Of a stretch of 64,000 nt of DNA, positions 1 to 8,801 are shown piece after piece (position 1 is the first letter of the stretch; every line of letters starts with the position of its first letter). Position numbers and translations under genes: made by a program. Origin of the DNA: Pararhizobium sp. A13 (lineage in GTDB: Bacteria; Pseudomonadota; Alphaproteobacteria; Rhizobiales; Rhizobiaceae). The stretch spans positions 3,421,001-3,485,000 of the forward strand of contig NZ_CP149510.1 in assembly GCF_040126305.1 (NCBI RefSeq). The letters are read 5' to 3'. The notes beneath the pieces are model-generated. The model was not told the DNA's origin and searched no databases. It was given only the letters and a program-made list of their open reading frames with translations.

Positions 1-1862
1 GCGCGCGAGCTTTGCTCAAGCGCCGCCGCCTGCTGTTCGGTGCGGCGGGCAAGATCGTCGGCGGAAGAGGCCAGATTGCCGGTGCCGCCGGTGATTTCAT
101 CGGTGACGGAACGCACGTCGATCAGCGTCGCACGCAGTGCCTCGACGGCATTGTTGTAGGTGCGGGCCATGACGATGTAATCCTCGGACAGGTTTTCCGC
201 CATGCCCTCTTCCAGATTGCCGTCGGCAAGCTTGGCCAGCACGTCGGAGAGAGCGTTGAGCGCCTCCATCTGCTCGGCCTCGATGCGGGCACGCTCCTGA
301 CGCCGGCGGGCCTCCTCTTCGGCCGACAGGGTGCGGGCCGCTTCGGCTTCCTGTCCGAGCCGGACGTTCTCCACCGCATTGTCGCGGAACACTGCAACCG
401 AGCGCACCATGTCGCCGATCTCGTCGCCGCGGTTGCGGCCTTCGATCGCAACCTCGAGGTCACCTTGCGCAAGCCGCGTCATCGTCTCCGTCACGCGCTT
501 CAGCGGGCCGCGCAGGGTTTCGATCAGCATCAACCCGCCAATGATGGCAAGCAGCGTGCCGGCGACCATGGCGACGATCGACACATCGGCGGAGCGCTGG
601 CTGTCCTGCTTGCCGGCTTCCTGGGCGCTGCTGACGAAGCTTTCCAGCGTCTGGCTGGCAGCGGCGACCAGCGCCGAAGCCTCGGCCTTGGCAGCCTGCC
701 AGCGCGCGCCGACGTCGATCAGCTGCGCAGTGCCCGTGTCGATATCCTCAAGCGACGGCGTCAGCTTACCGGCGAGATCGCGCAGGGCTGCGTTCTTGCC
801 GCCCATTTCCGAGAGTTTCGTCACACTTTCGCGCACCGCGCCGATATCGGCAATAACGTTGTCGCGGCTCGCCGTATCCAGCTTGCGATGCAGTTCGCTG
901 ATATGCAGGCGCGTATCGTCGAGGCCTTTGAAGGTCTCGTTCATCAGCGCGATCAAGGTCTTCAGCAGTGAAATCTCGGCGTCCATGCCAACAAAACGTT
1001 TGGCAGCCGTATCCGAATTGGTCACCGCCTCCTTGGCAAAATCGGCCTCGTATTTGGAGAATTTGATCAGCGCCGTGCTGAGCAGGCCCTTCTTGATCTC
1101 GTTGGTATCGGTGCTCTTCAGGATGTCCTGGATCTTCTGCGTGTCACCCTTAACCTCGGCGATCTTCTTCAGCACCTTGTCGGAAGCGATCTTCTCGGCT
1201 TCGGCAATCTGCTTCAACAGATGCGGCAGCAGATTGGTGGCCTGCTGGACCTTCGCGTCCGGAGCGATTGCCATGGTGACGGGCAGGCGGAATTTCTTGA
1301 TACGCTCGGCAAGACCCTGATAGGCGGCGGCATCGAAAAGCAGTGCCTTGGCGAAGGATTCCTTCTCGCCGGATTCCTTGCGCAGAATGTCGATCTGCTT
1401 GAAGGCGGTGTTGCCCTGCGCCGTCATGTCGGCAAGGGCAGCATCGAGCGAGGCCGTCACGCTGTCGCGCTCGGTCTTGATCGCCCAGAGCTTGTCCGCT
1501 TGCCCGCGCATCGCGGCGCCAAGCGCCACGACCGAGCTGATCTTCGCCTTATCGTCCTCGGCCGTCAGCAGGTCGTTCAGCGTGCGGATGCCAGCTTCCT
1601 GCTCATCGATCCGGCTCGTCAGCGTTGTGCGCGCCTCTTCGGTGGGGCTATCGGCAAAGCTCTGCAATCCGCTGCGCAGCGCTTGGAAATCGGAGAGATT
1701 GTTGATCGTTTCGCGCGTCACGGTCATGTGGCCGTTGAGCGTGCTTGCGGTGAAATAGCCGACAAGGCCGATGCCGGCGATGAGGGCGACCAGCGGCACG
1801 ACGAACAGGAGAACCTTGGTGACAATGCGAAGACGCTGCAGCGAACGATCGATCAGGGACAT
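1..1862 (-). CDS. Methyl-accepting chemotaxis protein, cut by the left window edge
   Basis: This is the N-terminal ~620 residues of a transmembrane chemoreceptor; the reading frame is still open at base 1. It starts MSLIDRSLQRLRIVTK and is followed at once by a membrane segment (about residues 17-38). A long, mostly helical periplasmic sensor region of roughly 350 residues comes next, then a second membrane segment containing VAMVAGTLLAIIGGLML. A HAMP-type stretch follows (LKRVTETMTRLAQGDLEV, then RGDEIGDM). The last visible residues, [16 protein letters not shown], are the beginning of the cytoplasmic signalling domain, so the CheA/CheW-binding tip lies outside the window. The sensor looks like a helical-bimodular (HBM-like) domain rather than Cache, but that is inference. 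The ligand is unknown. Confidence 0.9.
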   Translation of the reverse strand, partial: MSLIDRSLQRLRIVTKVLLFVVPLVALIAGIGLVGYFTASTLNGHMTVTRETINNLSDFQALRSGLQSFADSPTEEARTTLTSRIDEQEAGIRTLNDLLTAEDDKAKISSVVALGAAMRGQADKLWAIKTERDSVTASLDAALADMTAQGNTAFKQIDILRKESGEKESFAKALLFDAAAYQGLAERIKKFRLPVTMAIAPDAKVQQATNLLPHLLKQIAEAEKIASDKVLKKIAEVKGDTQKIQDILKSTDTNEIKKGLLSTALIKFSKYEADFAKEAVTNSDTAAKRFVGMDAEISLLKTLIALMNETFKGLDDTRLHISELHRKLDTASRDNVIADIGAVRESVTKLSEMGGKNAALRDLAGKLTPSLEDIDTGTAQLIDVGARWQAAKAEASALVAAASQTLESFVSSAQEAGKQDSQRSADVSIVAMVAGTLLAIIGGLMLIETLRGPLKRVTETMTRLAQGDLEVAIEGRNRGDEIGDMVRSVAVFRDNAVENVRLGQEAEAARTLSAEEEARRRQERARIEAEQMEALNALSDVLAKLADGNLEEGMAENLSEDYIVMARTYNNAVEALRATLIDVRSVTDEITGGTGNLASSADDLARRTEQQAAALEQSSR

Positions 1863-2320
1863 TCCGAACTCCAGATGTTGAGCAAATCGGACATTCCCGC
1901 CAGACTGCTCTCCTTGGTGGAGAAACGGACATGCCGGTGCGCGACCACGGCGCTTGTCCGGAACGTCATCCGGTTGACCTGAACGGCAATACTTGCCGTT
2001 ACGTCAACCATAATCGCATCATGCGAAGGGCAGCGGAATAGCGGCACGATAGGCAGCGAAGCTTAATATTTCGCCAAAAATCCCGTGGTATACGCGGTCG
2101 AGGCGAAATTGCCCGGAGTCTTGTTTGAACATTCTAAAATATTGATGGAAACGGTTATTCTTTCAAATCTGCCATGAAATAAGACAGCCATCGGATAGAA
2201 GTTGCATAAAAGGCATGCCGATGCTTTAGAGATAGGCAAGACCAATCCCATGTGCTTTCGAAGCTGATGCATTCCGTGGCCAAAGGGCCGGACTGCGACG
2301 AGAACAGGCCAATAAAAATA
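1863..2320. other. Intergenic region between divergent chemoreceptor and transporter genes
   Basis: Nothing here looks like a gene. The left part, next to the chemoreceptor start, is GC-rich. The middle (about 2080-2200) is A/T-rich, as expected for the two outward-facing promoters. I could not fix a convincing -35/-10 pair or a strong inverted repeat. Confidence 0.4.
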
Positions 2321-3229
2321 ATGCAATCCAACGCCAATTTTCGCGGCGCCATCTTCATGTGCCTCGCCATGGCGGGCTTCACCTGCAATGACGCCCTGGT
2401 GAAATCCGTCACCGGCGTCATGAATGCCGGCCAGATCATGCTGGTTCGCGGCTTCTTCACGTCCGTGCTCGTGCTGCTGCTCGCCCGCCACTTCGGCGCG
2501 CTGCGTTCGTACCGCCTGATTCTAAACCCCGTCATCGCGCTGCGCATCGTTGCCGAGGTCTTCGCATCCATCACCTATATCCTGGCGCTCGGCCAGATAC
2601 CGCTGGCCAACGCCTCGGCTATTCTGCAGGCATTGCCGCTGGCCGTCACCCTCGGTGCGGCGCTGTTCCTGTCGGAGCCGGTCGGCTGGCGACGCTGGCT
2701 CGCCATCCTTGCGGGCTTCATCGGGGTGCTGATCGTCTTGCGGCCCGGCCCCGAGGGGTTTACCGGCGCGGCACTCAGCGTGGTCGCATCCGTTGTCGGC
2801 GCGGCGATCCGCGATCTGTGTACCCGCCGGATCGATCCGGCCGTGCCATCCCTCTTCATCTCCGTCATCACCGCCGTGGTCATCACGTTCGTCGGCGCAG
2901 CACTCGTCGTGCCGCTCGGCGGCTGGCAACCGATGTCGCTGGTATCCGTCAGCCATCTTGGAGGCGCAAGCCTGCTGCTCCTCGTCGGCTACCAGTGCAT
3001 CGTGCTTGCCATGCGCAACGGCGAAATCGCCATCGTCGCCCCGTTCCGCTATACCAGCCTGATCTGGTCGATCGGGATCGGCATCCTGTTCTTTTCCGAA
3101 GAACCGGATCTCTGGATGGTCACCGGCGTTGCAATTATCATTACATCCGGCCTCTACGCCTTTGCCCGCGAAAACAAGCGTCGAGCAGCGGCCGTGGCAC
3201 AGGAATCGGAACCCGGATCGCCGAAATGA
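2321..3229 (+). CDS. DMT-superfamily (EamA) inner-membrane transporter
   Basis: The 302-residue product is almost entirely hydrophobic, with about ten predicted membrane helices arranged as two EamA halves, the normal size for drug/metabolite exporters. The first half contains the typical LALGQIPLANASAILQALPL stretch. The second contains VAPFRYTSLIWSIGIGILFF and ends in a short basic cytoplasmic tail. I chose the ATG before QSNANFRGAIF because it places the first helix near the N-terminus; no good Shine-Dalgarno is visible, and an in-frame ATG 69 bases upstream is possible. It points toward mobA, 25 bases downstream. Substrate cannot be told from sequence. Confidence 0.85.
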   Translation: MQSNANFRGAIFMCLAMAGFTCNDALVKSVTGVMNAGQIMLVRGFFTSVLVLLLARHFGALRSYRLILNPVIALRIVAEVFASITYILALGQIPLANASAILQALPLAVTLGAALFLSEPVGWRRWLAILAGFIGVLIVLRPGPEGFTGAALSVVASVVGAAIRDLCTRRIDPAVPSLFISVITAVVITFVGAALVVPLGGWQPMSLVSVSHLGGASLLLLVGYQCIVLAMRNGEIAIVAPFRYTSLIWSIGIGILFFSEEPDLWMVTGVAIIITSGLYAFARENKRRAAAVAQESEPGSPK

Positions 3230-3254
3230 GACAATGCAGCGGCGGAGACATTCG

Positions 3255-3914
3255 ATGAGCGCATCGGCGATCCCAACTGCAGATCGACCGCCGGCCGTCA
3301 TCCTGGCCGGCGGCAGGTCTTCGCGCATGGGCAGTGACAAGGCTGCCGTTACGTTAGACGGCATACAGCTTCTGTGCCACGTCATCGAACGCCTTGCCTC
3401 GCAGGTGGCCGGCATCAGCGTCAACAGCAACGCCATCACCGGATTGGACTTCGCTCCCCGCATCGCCGTCTTTGCCGATGACGTTCCTGGCTATGTTGGC
3501 CCCATGGCGGGGGTGCTGTCTGCCATGCGCCACACGGCCAGGCACTTTCCGTCCGCAAGCCACGTGGTGACGGTTCCGACCGACACGCCGTTCTTCCCGC
3601 ACGATCTTGTCGCCCGCCTTCAAGGCGCGATCACCCTGCCCGCTCAGATCGCCGTCGCTTGCTCGGCCGGGGTCATGCACCCGGTCTTCGCCCTCTGGCC
3701 GGTTGATCTCGCCGGCGAGCTCGAACACTGGTTGCTGACGGACGAGAAGCGCCGGGTGCGCAGCTTCATCGAAAGCCATGCGATGGCAGAGGTCGATTTT
3801 CCGATGCTCGAAACCGCTACCGGCCCGATCGACCCCTTCTTCAACATCAATACGCCGGCGGACCTGGAAACGGCCGAGCACTGGCTGCCGCTCATCGAGG
3901 ACATGGAAAGATGA
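3255..3914 (+). CDS. mobA: Molybdenum cofactor guanylyltransferase MobA
   Basis: MobA transfers GMP from GTP to molybdopterin, making the bis-MGD cofactor of enzymes such as nitrate reductase and formate dehydrogenase. The 219-residue product has the nucleotidyltransferase signature LAGGRSSRMGSDKA at residues 17-30. It also has the metal/nucleotide-binding region TVPTDTPFFP and a late NINTPADLETAE segment, all typical of MobA. The start follows a GGAGACA element. The 3' end overlaps mobB by four bases (ATGA), so the two are probably translationally coupled. The protein is cytoplasmic and of normal family length. Confidence 0.95.
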   Translation: MSASAIPTADRPPAVILAGGRSSRMGSDKAAVTLDGIQLLCHVIERLASQVAGISVNSNAITGLDFAPRIAVFADDVPGYVGPMAGVLSAMRHTARHFPSASHVVTVPTDTPFFPHDLVARLQGAITLPAQIAVACSAGVMHPVFALWPVDLAGELEHWLLTDEKRRVRSFIESHAMAEVDFPMLETATGPIDPFFNINTPADLETAEHWLPLIEDMER

Positions 3915-4426
3915 CGTCCCCCAAGATCTTTGGAATCGCCGGCTGGAAGAATTCCGGCAAGACCGGCCTCGCCGTCCGGCTGGTCACCGAGCTGACGCGG
4001 CGCGGCTACCGAGTCTCGACCGTCAAGCACGCCCATCATGATTTCGACATCGACAAGGTCGGCGCCGACAGCTTTCGCCATCGCGAAGCAGGCGCCCATG
4101 AGGTGACCATCGTTTCCGGCACCCGCTATGCCATCATGCACGAACTGAGGGGCACGCCAGAACCGAGTTTTTCCGAGATTCTTGCCCGCCTCGCGCCGTG
4201 CGATCTCGTCCTGATCGAAGGCTACAAGCGCGAACCGATCCCGAAGATCGAGGCGCGGCGGCTGGAGGCGCAAAACCGCGAACCGCTGGCGCCGACCGAT
4301 CCGCACATCATCGCGATCGCCGCGGATCATCCCGTCGAGGATAGAGGTCTGCACCTGTTCGATCTTAACGATACGATGGCGATCGCCGATTTCATCGAAG
4401 CCAGCACGGGGCTTTCCAGGGACTGA
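3911..4426 (+). CDS. mobB: Molybdopterin-guanine dinucleotide biosynthesis adaptor MobB
   Basis: The 171-residue protein is a small P-loop GTP-binding protein that assists MobA in the last step of molybdenum cofactor synthesis. The Walker A sequence GWKNSGKT is at residues 11-18. The STVKHAHHDFDID segment and the DLVLIEGYKREPIPKIE segment are characteristic of MobB. It overlaps mobA by four bases and ends only eight bases before a convergent gene. No molybdate transporter or molybdoenzyme lies nearby, so the pair stands alone here. Confidence 0.95.
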   Translation: MTSPKIFGIAGWKNSGKTGLAVRLVTELTRRGYRVSTVKHAHHDFDIDKVGADSFRHREAGAHEVTIVSGTRYAIMHELRGTPEPSFSEILARLAPCDLVLIEGYKREPIPKIEARRLEAQNREPLAPTDPHIIAIAADHPVEDRGLHLFDLNDTMAIADFIEASTGLSRD

Positions 4427-4434
4427 TCGCTGCG

Positions 4435-5172
4435 TCAATTGATGGTATCGTCGCTGCCATCTTCCATCGCGTCATCGAGCTGAACGAACGCGAAACCCTT
4501 GACCTTGAGATCGAGAATGCCCTTGACGACGCCATCGCCCGCCGCATGCGTCGGCTGGTTGATATGGGCAATGATCACGTCGCCATCCTTCGCCGCAGCA
4601 ATCCGTTTTTCCGCGGCTGATGGGCCAAGCAGCGAACCGCCGTCACCGTTCACCGAATAGCCGGCGATCCGAAATCCCATCTGCCGGATCTGCCCGATCG
4701 ATGACAGCGTATATTTTGCCGTCGCGCCGCGGAACCAGTGGGGCGTCACGCCTTGGGCCGCAATGGCCGCAGCTCCACCCGCCACTTCCCCTTCCACCGC
4801 CTGAGCGCTTCCGGCGGCAGCAATTCCATAGATCGATATCGGTCGATCGACAGCGGGAACGTGCATCGCCCCATGATTCTCGATTTCGAACAAATCAGGC
4901 CGGGCTTTAAGGATTGCGAAAACCGCGCCATTGCGTTTCAGCCAGCGGGCGGTGACGAAAATGGTCGCAGGAATATTGTTGTCGATCAGCGTCGAGAGAA
5001 TGCGCTCGTCCGTCTTGCCGCTACAGGCATCGAAGGTCAACGCGACGCGCGGTCGCGAACCTGCCTCCTGCCTCTGAAGCATCAGCTGCGGCTCCACCAG
5101 CCGGGTTGAGGCAAGACAGGCATGGGCGATCGAAACGACCGTCAGAAGCGTGGCGACAAAGGTTGTTTTCAC
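4435..5172 (-). CDS. Secreted polysaccharide deacetylase (NodB-homology domain)
   Basis: The 245-residue product starts with a signal peptide (about residues 1-21, ending near ACLAS), so it should act in the periplasm or outside. The NodB-type domain begins at VALTFDACSGK, with Asp48 in the usual metal-binding place. His100 and His104 in the ENHGAMH motif complete the metal triad of carbohydrate esterase family 4. HWFRG and DGDVIIAHIN fit later motifs of the family. The substrate (chitin-like oligosaccharide, peptidoglycan or exopolysaccharide) is unknown. It lies downstream of, and on the same strand as, the OmpA-like gene, but a terminator separates them. Confidence 0.85.
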   Translation of the reverse strand: MKTTFVATLLTVVSIAHACLASTRLVEPQLMLQRQEAGSRPRVALTFDACSGKTDERILSTLIDNNIPATIFVTARWLKRNGAVFAILKARPDLFEIENHGAMHVPAVDRPISIYGIAAAGSAQAVEGEVAGGAAAIAAQGVTPHWFRGATAKYTLSSIGQIRQMGFRIAGYSVNGDGGSLLGPSAAEKRIAAAKDGDVIIAHINQPTHAAGDGVVKGILDLKVKGFAFVQLDDAMEDGSDDTIN

Positions 5173-5225
5173 AACGGGCTCGAAGGCTGCGACGGCAGGA
5201 ATGCCGGAAGAAGAACCGCGGCACG

Positions 5226-5253
5226 AAAAAGCCCGGTGCGCGATGCACCGGGC
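5226..5253 (-). terminator. Rho-independent terminator of the OmpA-like gene
   Basis: Read on the minus strand, GCCCGGTGC and GCACCGGGC form a stem with loop ATCGC, followed directly by TTTTT. It sits 39 bases past the stop codon of the OmpA-like gene and before the deacetylase start. Confidence 0.85.
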
Positions 5254-5291
5254 CGTTTCAAGCGGCGTCTCTATGAGAAGCCGGACTATGG

Positions 5292-7472
5292 CTAATTCTG
5301 GGCCACCGGACGGACAAGTGGCGTCACGCGACGGATTGTCACGCGGCGGTTCTCCTGTTCGGCTTCCAGCGTGCGGACCTTGAGGAAGCGCTCGCCATAG
5401 CCCTGGGTCACCAGGTTTTCGGCCGGGATGCCGTAGACTTCCGTCAGCAGCGAGGCGACCGATTCGGCCCGTTCGTCGGACAGAACGAGGTTCGATTCAT
5501 CGCTGCCAACCGCATCCGTGTGACCTTCGATGAAGAAGGTTTCGCCCGGATCCTTCTCGATCACCTGCAGCATGGCATCGGCAACCTTGCGCAGGGTTTT
5601 GGCCTGCGACATCGGCACTTCGGCGCTGCCGGTCGCAAACGTGATCGTATCGAGATCGATACGGCGCACCTTGTCGCGGATACGGGCCGAGTTCCTCACC
5701 TCGTCGATCGAATAGACGCGCTCGACCTGCTCCACCGGCGGCTCGGCCAGGAAGTCGTAGTAGTCGCGGTCCGGCTCGCTCGACGTATCGATGATGTAGT
5801 CACGAACCGGCACGCGCAGGCGCATCGGCGGCAGCTCCTCACCGACATCGTAAATCGGCGGACGCGGGCCTTCATCGACCTCCGGCGCATAGATCATCAG
5901 ATATTCGCGTCCGTCCCGATCGATGCGCGAACGCTGCACGATGTCACCGTAACGATTGTAGATCGTGATGATGCGCACCCCGTTCGGCCGTTCGATGACC
6001 TCGCGGGACCGGCCACGCGACAGTTCTTCATAGTAGGTTTCCTGGGCATTGCGGCGCAGACGCGGACGATCGTCGCCGCGCACGATGATCTGATCGCCGA
6101 AATCGAGAACGGTGCGGTTATCGCGCGTCTCATCGATCCGCGGCCGGCGGCTGCTGTCGTTGCCGGTAAAGGCATCGATCAGGTCATTCGCATTGAATTC
6201 CGGCACACGCTCGACGCGGCGGCCTTCTTCTCTGATGTTGGCTCCCAGTTCCTCCTGGGTCGGACGGCGGTCCCTGCGGCTCGACTGGGCTTCCTCGTCG
6301 CTCTTCGGAACCTCGACGTTTTCTTCCTGGGCACGCGCCTGTTCACGACGCTTGCGACGCTTCTCGCGCACACCCTCGTCGCCGGCATTGTCGGCGTCCT
6401 TGTCGCTGTCGAGAACGGCAGCACCCTTATCCACCGGCAGCACGACCGTATCGTCCGTCGCAGCCGGATCGCGGGCGATCTCCTGCTTTTCTGCCTCGCT
6501 GCGCGTATCGACGATTTCCGGGATAGGCTGGCGGCGGTCGCGCCGCTTGCGAGGGGTTTCAGTCGCTTCGCCGTCACCGTCGATCGCCGGGCGCAGTGCG
6601 TCCTCGGCGGCGGGCTGCTGGCCCTCTTCCTGCTGCTGGCCTTCAGCCTGCTGGCGCTTCTTGCGCTCAGCGCGGATCTTCGCCCGTTCCTCGGCGGTCT
6701 TTGCGGCCTCATCGTCGGCTGACGGCTGGGCTTCTTCCTGCTGCTGTTGTTCGGCCTGCTGTCGCTTCTTGCGCTCTGCGCGGATCTTTGCCCGTTCCTC
6801 GGCAGCCTTGGCGGCTTCATCATCGGCGGACGGCTGAGCCTCTTCCTGCTGCTGTTGTTCGGCCTGCTGGCGCTTCTTGCGCTCGGCGCGGATCCTTGCC
6901 CGTTCCTCCTCCGCCGCCTTCGCAGCCTCATCGTCGGCAGAGGGCTGGGCCTCTTCCTGCTGCTGCTGTTCTGCCTGCTGGCGCTTCTTGCGCTCGGCGC
7001 GGATCCTTGCCCGTTCCTCCGCCGCCTTCGCAGCCTCATCGTCGGCAGGGGGCTGGGCCTCTTCCTGCTGCTGCTGTTCTGCCTGCTGGCGCTTCTTGCG
7101 CTCGGCGCGAATGCGCTGCTTTTCTTCAGCCGCCTGGCGGGCTGCCTCGTCATCGGCGGAAGGCTGTGCCTCCTGCTGCTGCTGCTCGGCCTCCTGCCGC
7201 TTCTTGCGGCGTTCTGCGCGGCTCGGCTGCTCTTCCTGTGACGGCTGCGCTTCTTCAGCCGGCTGTTCCTGCTGCTGTTGCTCGGCGCGCTGCTTGCGCT
7301 TCTTGCGCAGCAGCTCTTCCGGCACCTGGTCGCCGCCCTCCACCGCGATGCCACCTTCCTGCGCGACTTCGAACGGCTTCATCAGGCTATCGGCCAGCGC
7401 CGGCTGGATGGCGATCGACATCGACAGCATCGGAAACGCGACAGTCGCGAAAAGTTTGGATCGAATGGTCAT
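5292..7472 (-). CDS. OmpA-family envelope protein with a long Q/E/K/R repeat tract
   Basis: The product has 726 residues. A signal peptide (residues 1-27, ending PALA) shows export. Residues ~55-285 form a highly charged low-complexity tract with about six copies of a 36-residue unit (RAERKKRQQAEQQQQEEAQP plus a DDEAAK segment), likely helical. A charged middle region follows. The last ~120 residues are an OmpA/MotB-like peptidoglycan-binding domain, with TITFATGSAEVP, FIEGHTDAVGSDESN and LSDERAESVASLL. The protein therefore probably reaches through the periplasm and anchors to peptidoglycan; whether the front part sits in the outer membrane is unclear. The start has a strong GGAGGAAATAC ribosome-binding site. 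Repeat number may vary between strains. Confidence 0.88.
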   Translation of the reverse strand: MTIRSKLFATVAFPMLSMSIAIQPALADSLMKPFEVAQEGGIAVEGGDQVPEELLRKKRKQRAEQQQQEQPAEEAQPSQEEQPSRAERRKKRQEAEQQQQEAQPSADDEAARQAAEEKQRIRAERKKRQQAEQQQQEEAQPPADDEAAKAAEERARIRAERKKRQQAEQQQQEEAQPSADDEAAKAAEEERARIRAERKKRQQAEQQQQEEAQPSADDEAAKAAEERAKIRAERKKRQQAEQQQQEEAQPSADDEAAKTAEERAKIRAERKKRQQAEGQQQEEGQQPAAEDALRPAIDGDGEATETPRKRRDRRQPIPEIVDTRSEAEKQEIARDPAATDDTVVLPVDKGAAVLDSDKDADNAGDEGVREKRRKRREQARAQEENVEVPKSDEEAQSSRRDRRPTQEELGANIREEGRRVERVPEFNANDLIDAFTGNDSSRRPRIDETRDNRTVLDFGDQIIVRGDDRPRLRRNAQETYYEELSRGRSREVIERPNGVRIITIYNRYGDIVQRSRIDRDGREYLMIYAPEVDEGPRPPIYDVGEELPPMRLRVPVRDYIIDTSSEPDRDYYDFLAEPPVEQVERVYSIDEVRNSARIRDKVRRIDLDTITFATGSAEVPMSQAKTLRKVADAMLQVIEKDPGETFFIEGHTDAVGSDESNLVLSDERAESVASLLTEVYGIPAENLVTQGYGERFLKVRTLEAEQENRRVTIRRVTPLVRPVAQN
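6640..7225. repeat. In-frame tandem repeats in the OmpA-like gene, period 108 bases
   Basis: The anchor CGCTTCTT recurs at 6655, 6763, 6871, 6982, 7090 and 7198. Spacings are 108, 108, 111, 108 and 108, the 111 coming from one extra glutamate codon. Copies are nearly identical at the DNA level in the middle and diverge at both ends. All spacings are multiples of three, so copy-number change would keep the frame. Confidence 0.93.
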
Positions 7473-7863
7473 GTATTTCCTCCTTCAGAGGTCCTGTTTC
7501 GTCGTTTTCAACCGGTAGGACGTTCCGGCCTTCTTCTTTCTTCGCCTTTTGGGCAGACCCAAGCCGTCAAAAGGCGGTCAAAAAAAGGCACACCGGCCAA
7601 ATCAGCCCACGACGATTAGCGGAACCTGCATTAACTCAGCATGAATGCTCCGTTCATCTTGGGCAGACATAGGCCGGCATCACCGCCAAGCCACCCCGGC
7701 GCATGACAATGTTCAGACTTTTCATGAAGGATCCGCTGCTTTCCTGTTGATTTTTTCGCTTAAAGCGTAGGAATATCCGCGCCAGCCCGACCACAACGAC
7801 GGTCGGCATGTCGGCGGCCGCGAAGAAGAAAAAATCGGCCGCCAGCCAACAGAGAGGATCAAC
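7473..7863. other. Intergenic region between divergent OmpA-like and ABC-binding-protein genes
   Basis: No gene is visible. The part near 7473 holds the OmpA-like ribosome-binding site. A perfect 9-base inverted repeat (CGCCTTTTG at 7543-7551, CAAAAGGCG at 7568-7576) is present without a following T-run, so it is not a clear terminator. The right end carries AGAGAGGATC before the start of the binding-protein gene. Promoters for both directions are presumed but not resolved. Confidence 0.4.
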
Positions 7864-8646
7864 ATGCGTATTTCAAGACGTCTCGCCATGGCCGCTTCGG
7901 CAGCCGTAATCGCGCTGATGGCCGGCACCGCCATGGCTGAAGGCGACAAAATCGTGATCGGCACGGAAGGCGCCTACCCGCCCTTCAACAACCTGGAGTC
8001 CGACGGCTCGCTGACCGGCTTCGACATCGACATCGCCAAGGCGCTCTGTGAAGAGATGAAGGCCGAGTGCACATTCGTGACGCAGGATTGGGACGGCATC
8101 ATCCCGGCGCTGATCTCCAAGAAGTTCGACGCGATCATCGCCTCGATGTCGATTACCGCCGAGCGCAAGGAAAAGGTCGACTTCACCAACAAGTACTACA
8201 ACACGCCGCCGGCCATCGTCGTTCCGAAGGACTCGCCGATCACCGAAGCAACGGAAGACGCGCTCGACGGCAAGACGCTTGGCGCCCAATCGTCGACAAC
8301 TCACTCCAACTATGCAGAAGCGCATATGAAGAAGTCGGAACTCAAGCTCTATCCGACCTCGGAAGAATACAAGCTCGACATCGCCAATGGCCGCATTGAC
8401 GGAGTGATCGATGACGTCGTCGTGCTGTCGGAATGGCTGAAGACAGCTGACGGCGCCTGCTGCAAGCTGCTCGGCGTGCTGCCGATCGACCCGGTCATCA
8501 ACGGCGAAGGCGCCGGCATTGCTGTCCGCAAGGGCGACGATGCGCTGCGGGAAAAATTCAACGCCGCGATCGACGCGATCCGCAAGAACGGCAAATACCA
8601 GGAAATCAACGACAAGTATTTCCCCTTCGACGTTTTCGGCAGCTGA
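7864..8646 (+). CDS. Polar amino-acid ABC transporter, periplasmic binding protein (family 3)
   Basis: The 260-residue protein has a 25-residue signal peptide ending GTAMA and the family-3 solute-binding pattern: IGTEGAYPPFNNLESDG, then GFDIDIAKALCEEM, then FDAIIASMSIT. These match the lysine/arginine/ornithine/histidine binding proteins (ArgT/HisJ/OccT group). It captures a polar, probably cationic, amino acid and delivers it to the two permeases downstream. Its gene is followed by a strong terminator before the permease genes, which would give more binding protein than permease. The exact ligand is inference. Confidence 0.9.
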   Translation: MRISRRLAMAASAAVIALMAGTAMAEGDKIVIGTEGAYPPFNNLESDGSLTGFDIDIAKALCEEMKAECTFVTQDWDGIIPALISKKFDAIIASMSITAERKEKVDFTNKYYNTPPAIVVPKDSPITEATEDALDGKTLGAQSSTTHSNYAEAHMKKSELKLYPTSEEYKLDIANGRIDGVIDDVVVLSEWLKTADGACCKLLGVLPIDPVINGEGAGIAVRKGDDALREKFNAAIDAIRKNGKYQEINDKYFPFDVFGS

Positions 8647-8706
8647 GACGGCACTGCGGTCGAGCATCCCATATTCGGGAAAAGCATCGTCCCATGACGA
8701 AAATGC

Positions 8707-8739
8707 AACGGCGGAAGGCTTGCCCTTCCGCCGTTTTTG
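8707..8739 (+). terminator. Intra-operon hairpin with T-run between binding protein and permeases
   Basis: AACGGCGGAAGG and CCTTCCGCCGTT form a 12-bp stem with a short loop and are followed by TTT. It lies about 60 bases after the binding-protein stop and about 60 before the permease start, so it probably attenuates read-through. Confidence 0.85.
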
Positions 8740-8801
8740 TCTGACAAGGAATATATAAAAAGAAGCTCATCTAAAAACGCTTCAAAGGGGAATGTTCTGG
8801 C

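Noticed and set aside
7543..7576. Inverted repeat CGCCTTTTG/CAAAAGGCG as a terminator
   Set aside because: No T-run follows on either strand and it lies in the upstream region of divergent genes, so a terminator would make little sense.
6112..7672. Repetitive hydrophobic plus-strand frames over the OmpA-like gene
   Set aside because: They are mirror images of the Gln/Glu/Lys repeat tract in other frames, producing Leu/Ala/Ser runs without biological motifs.
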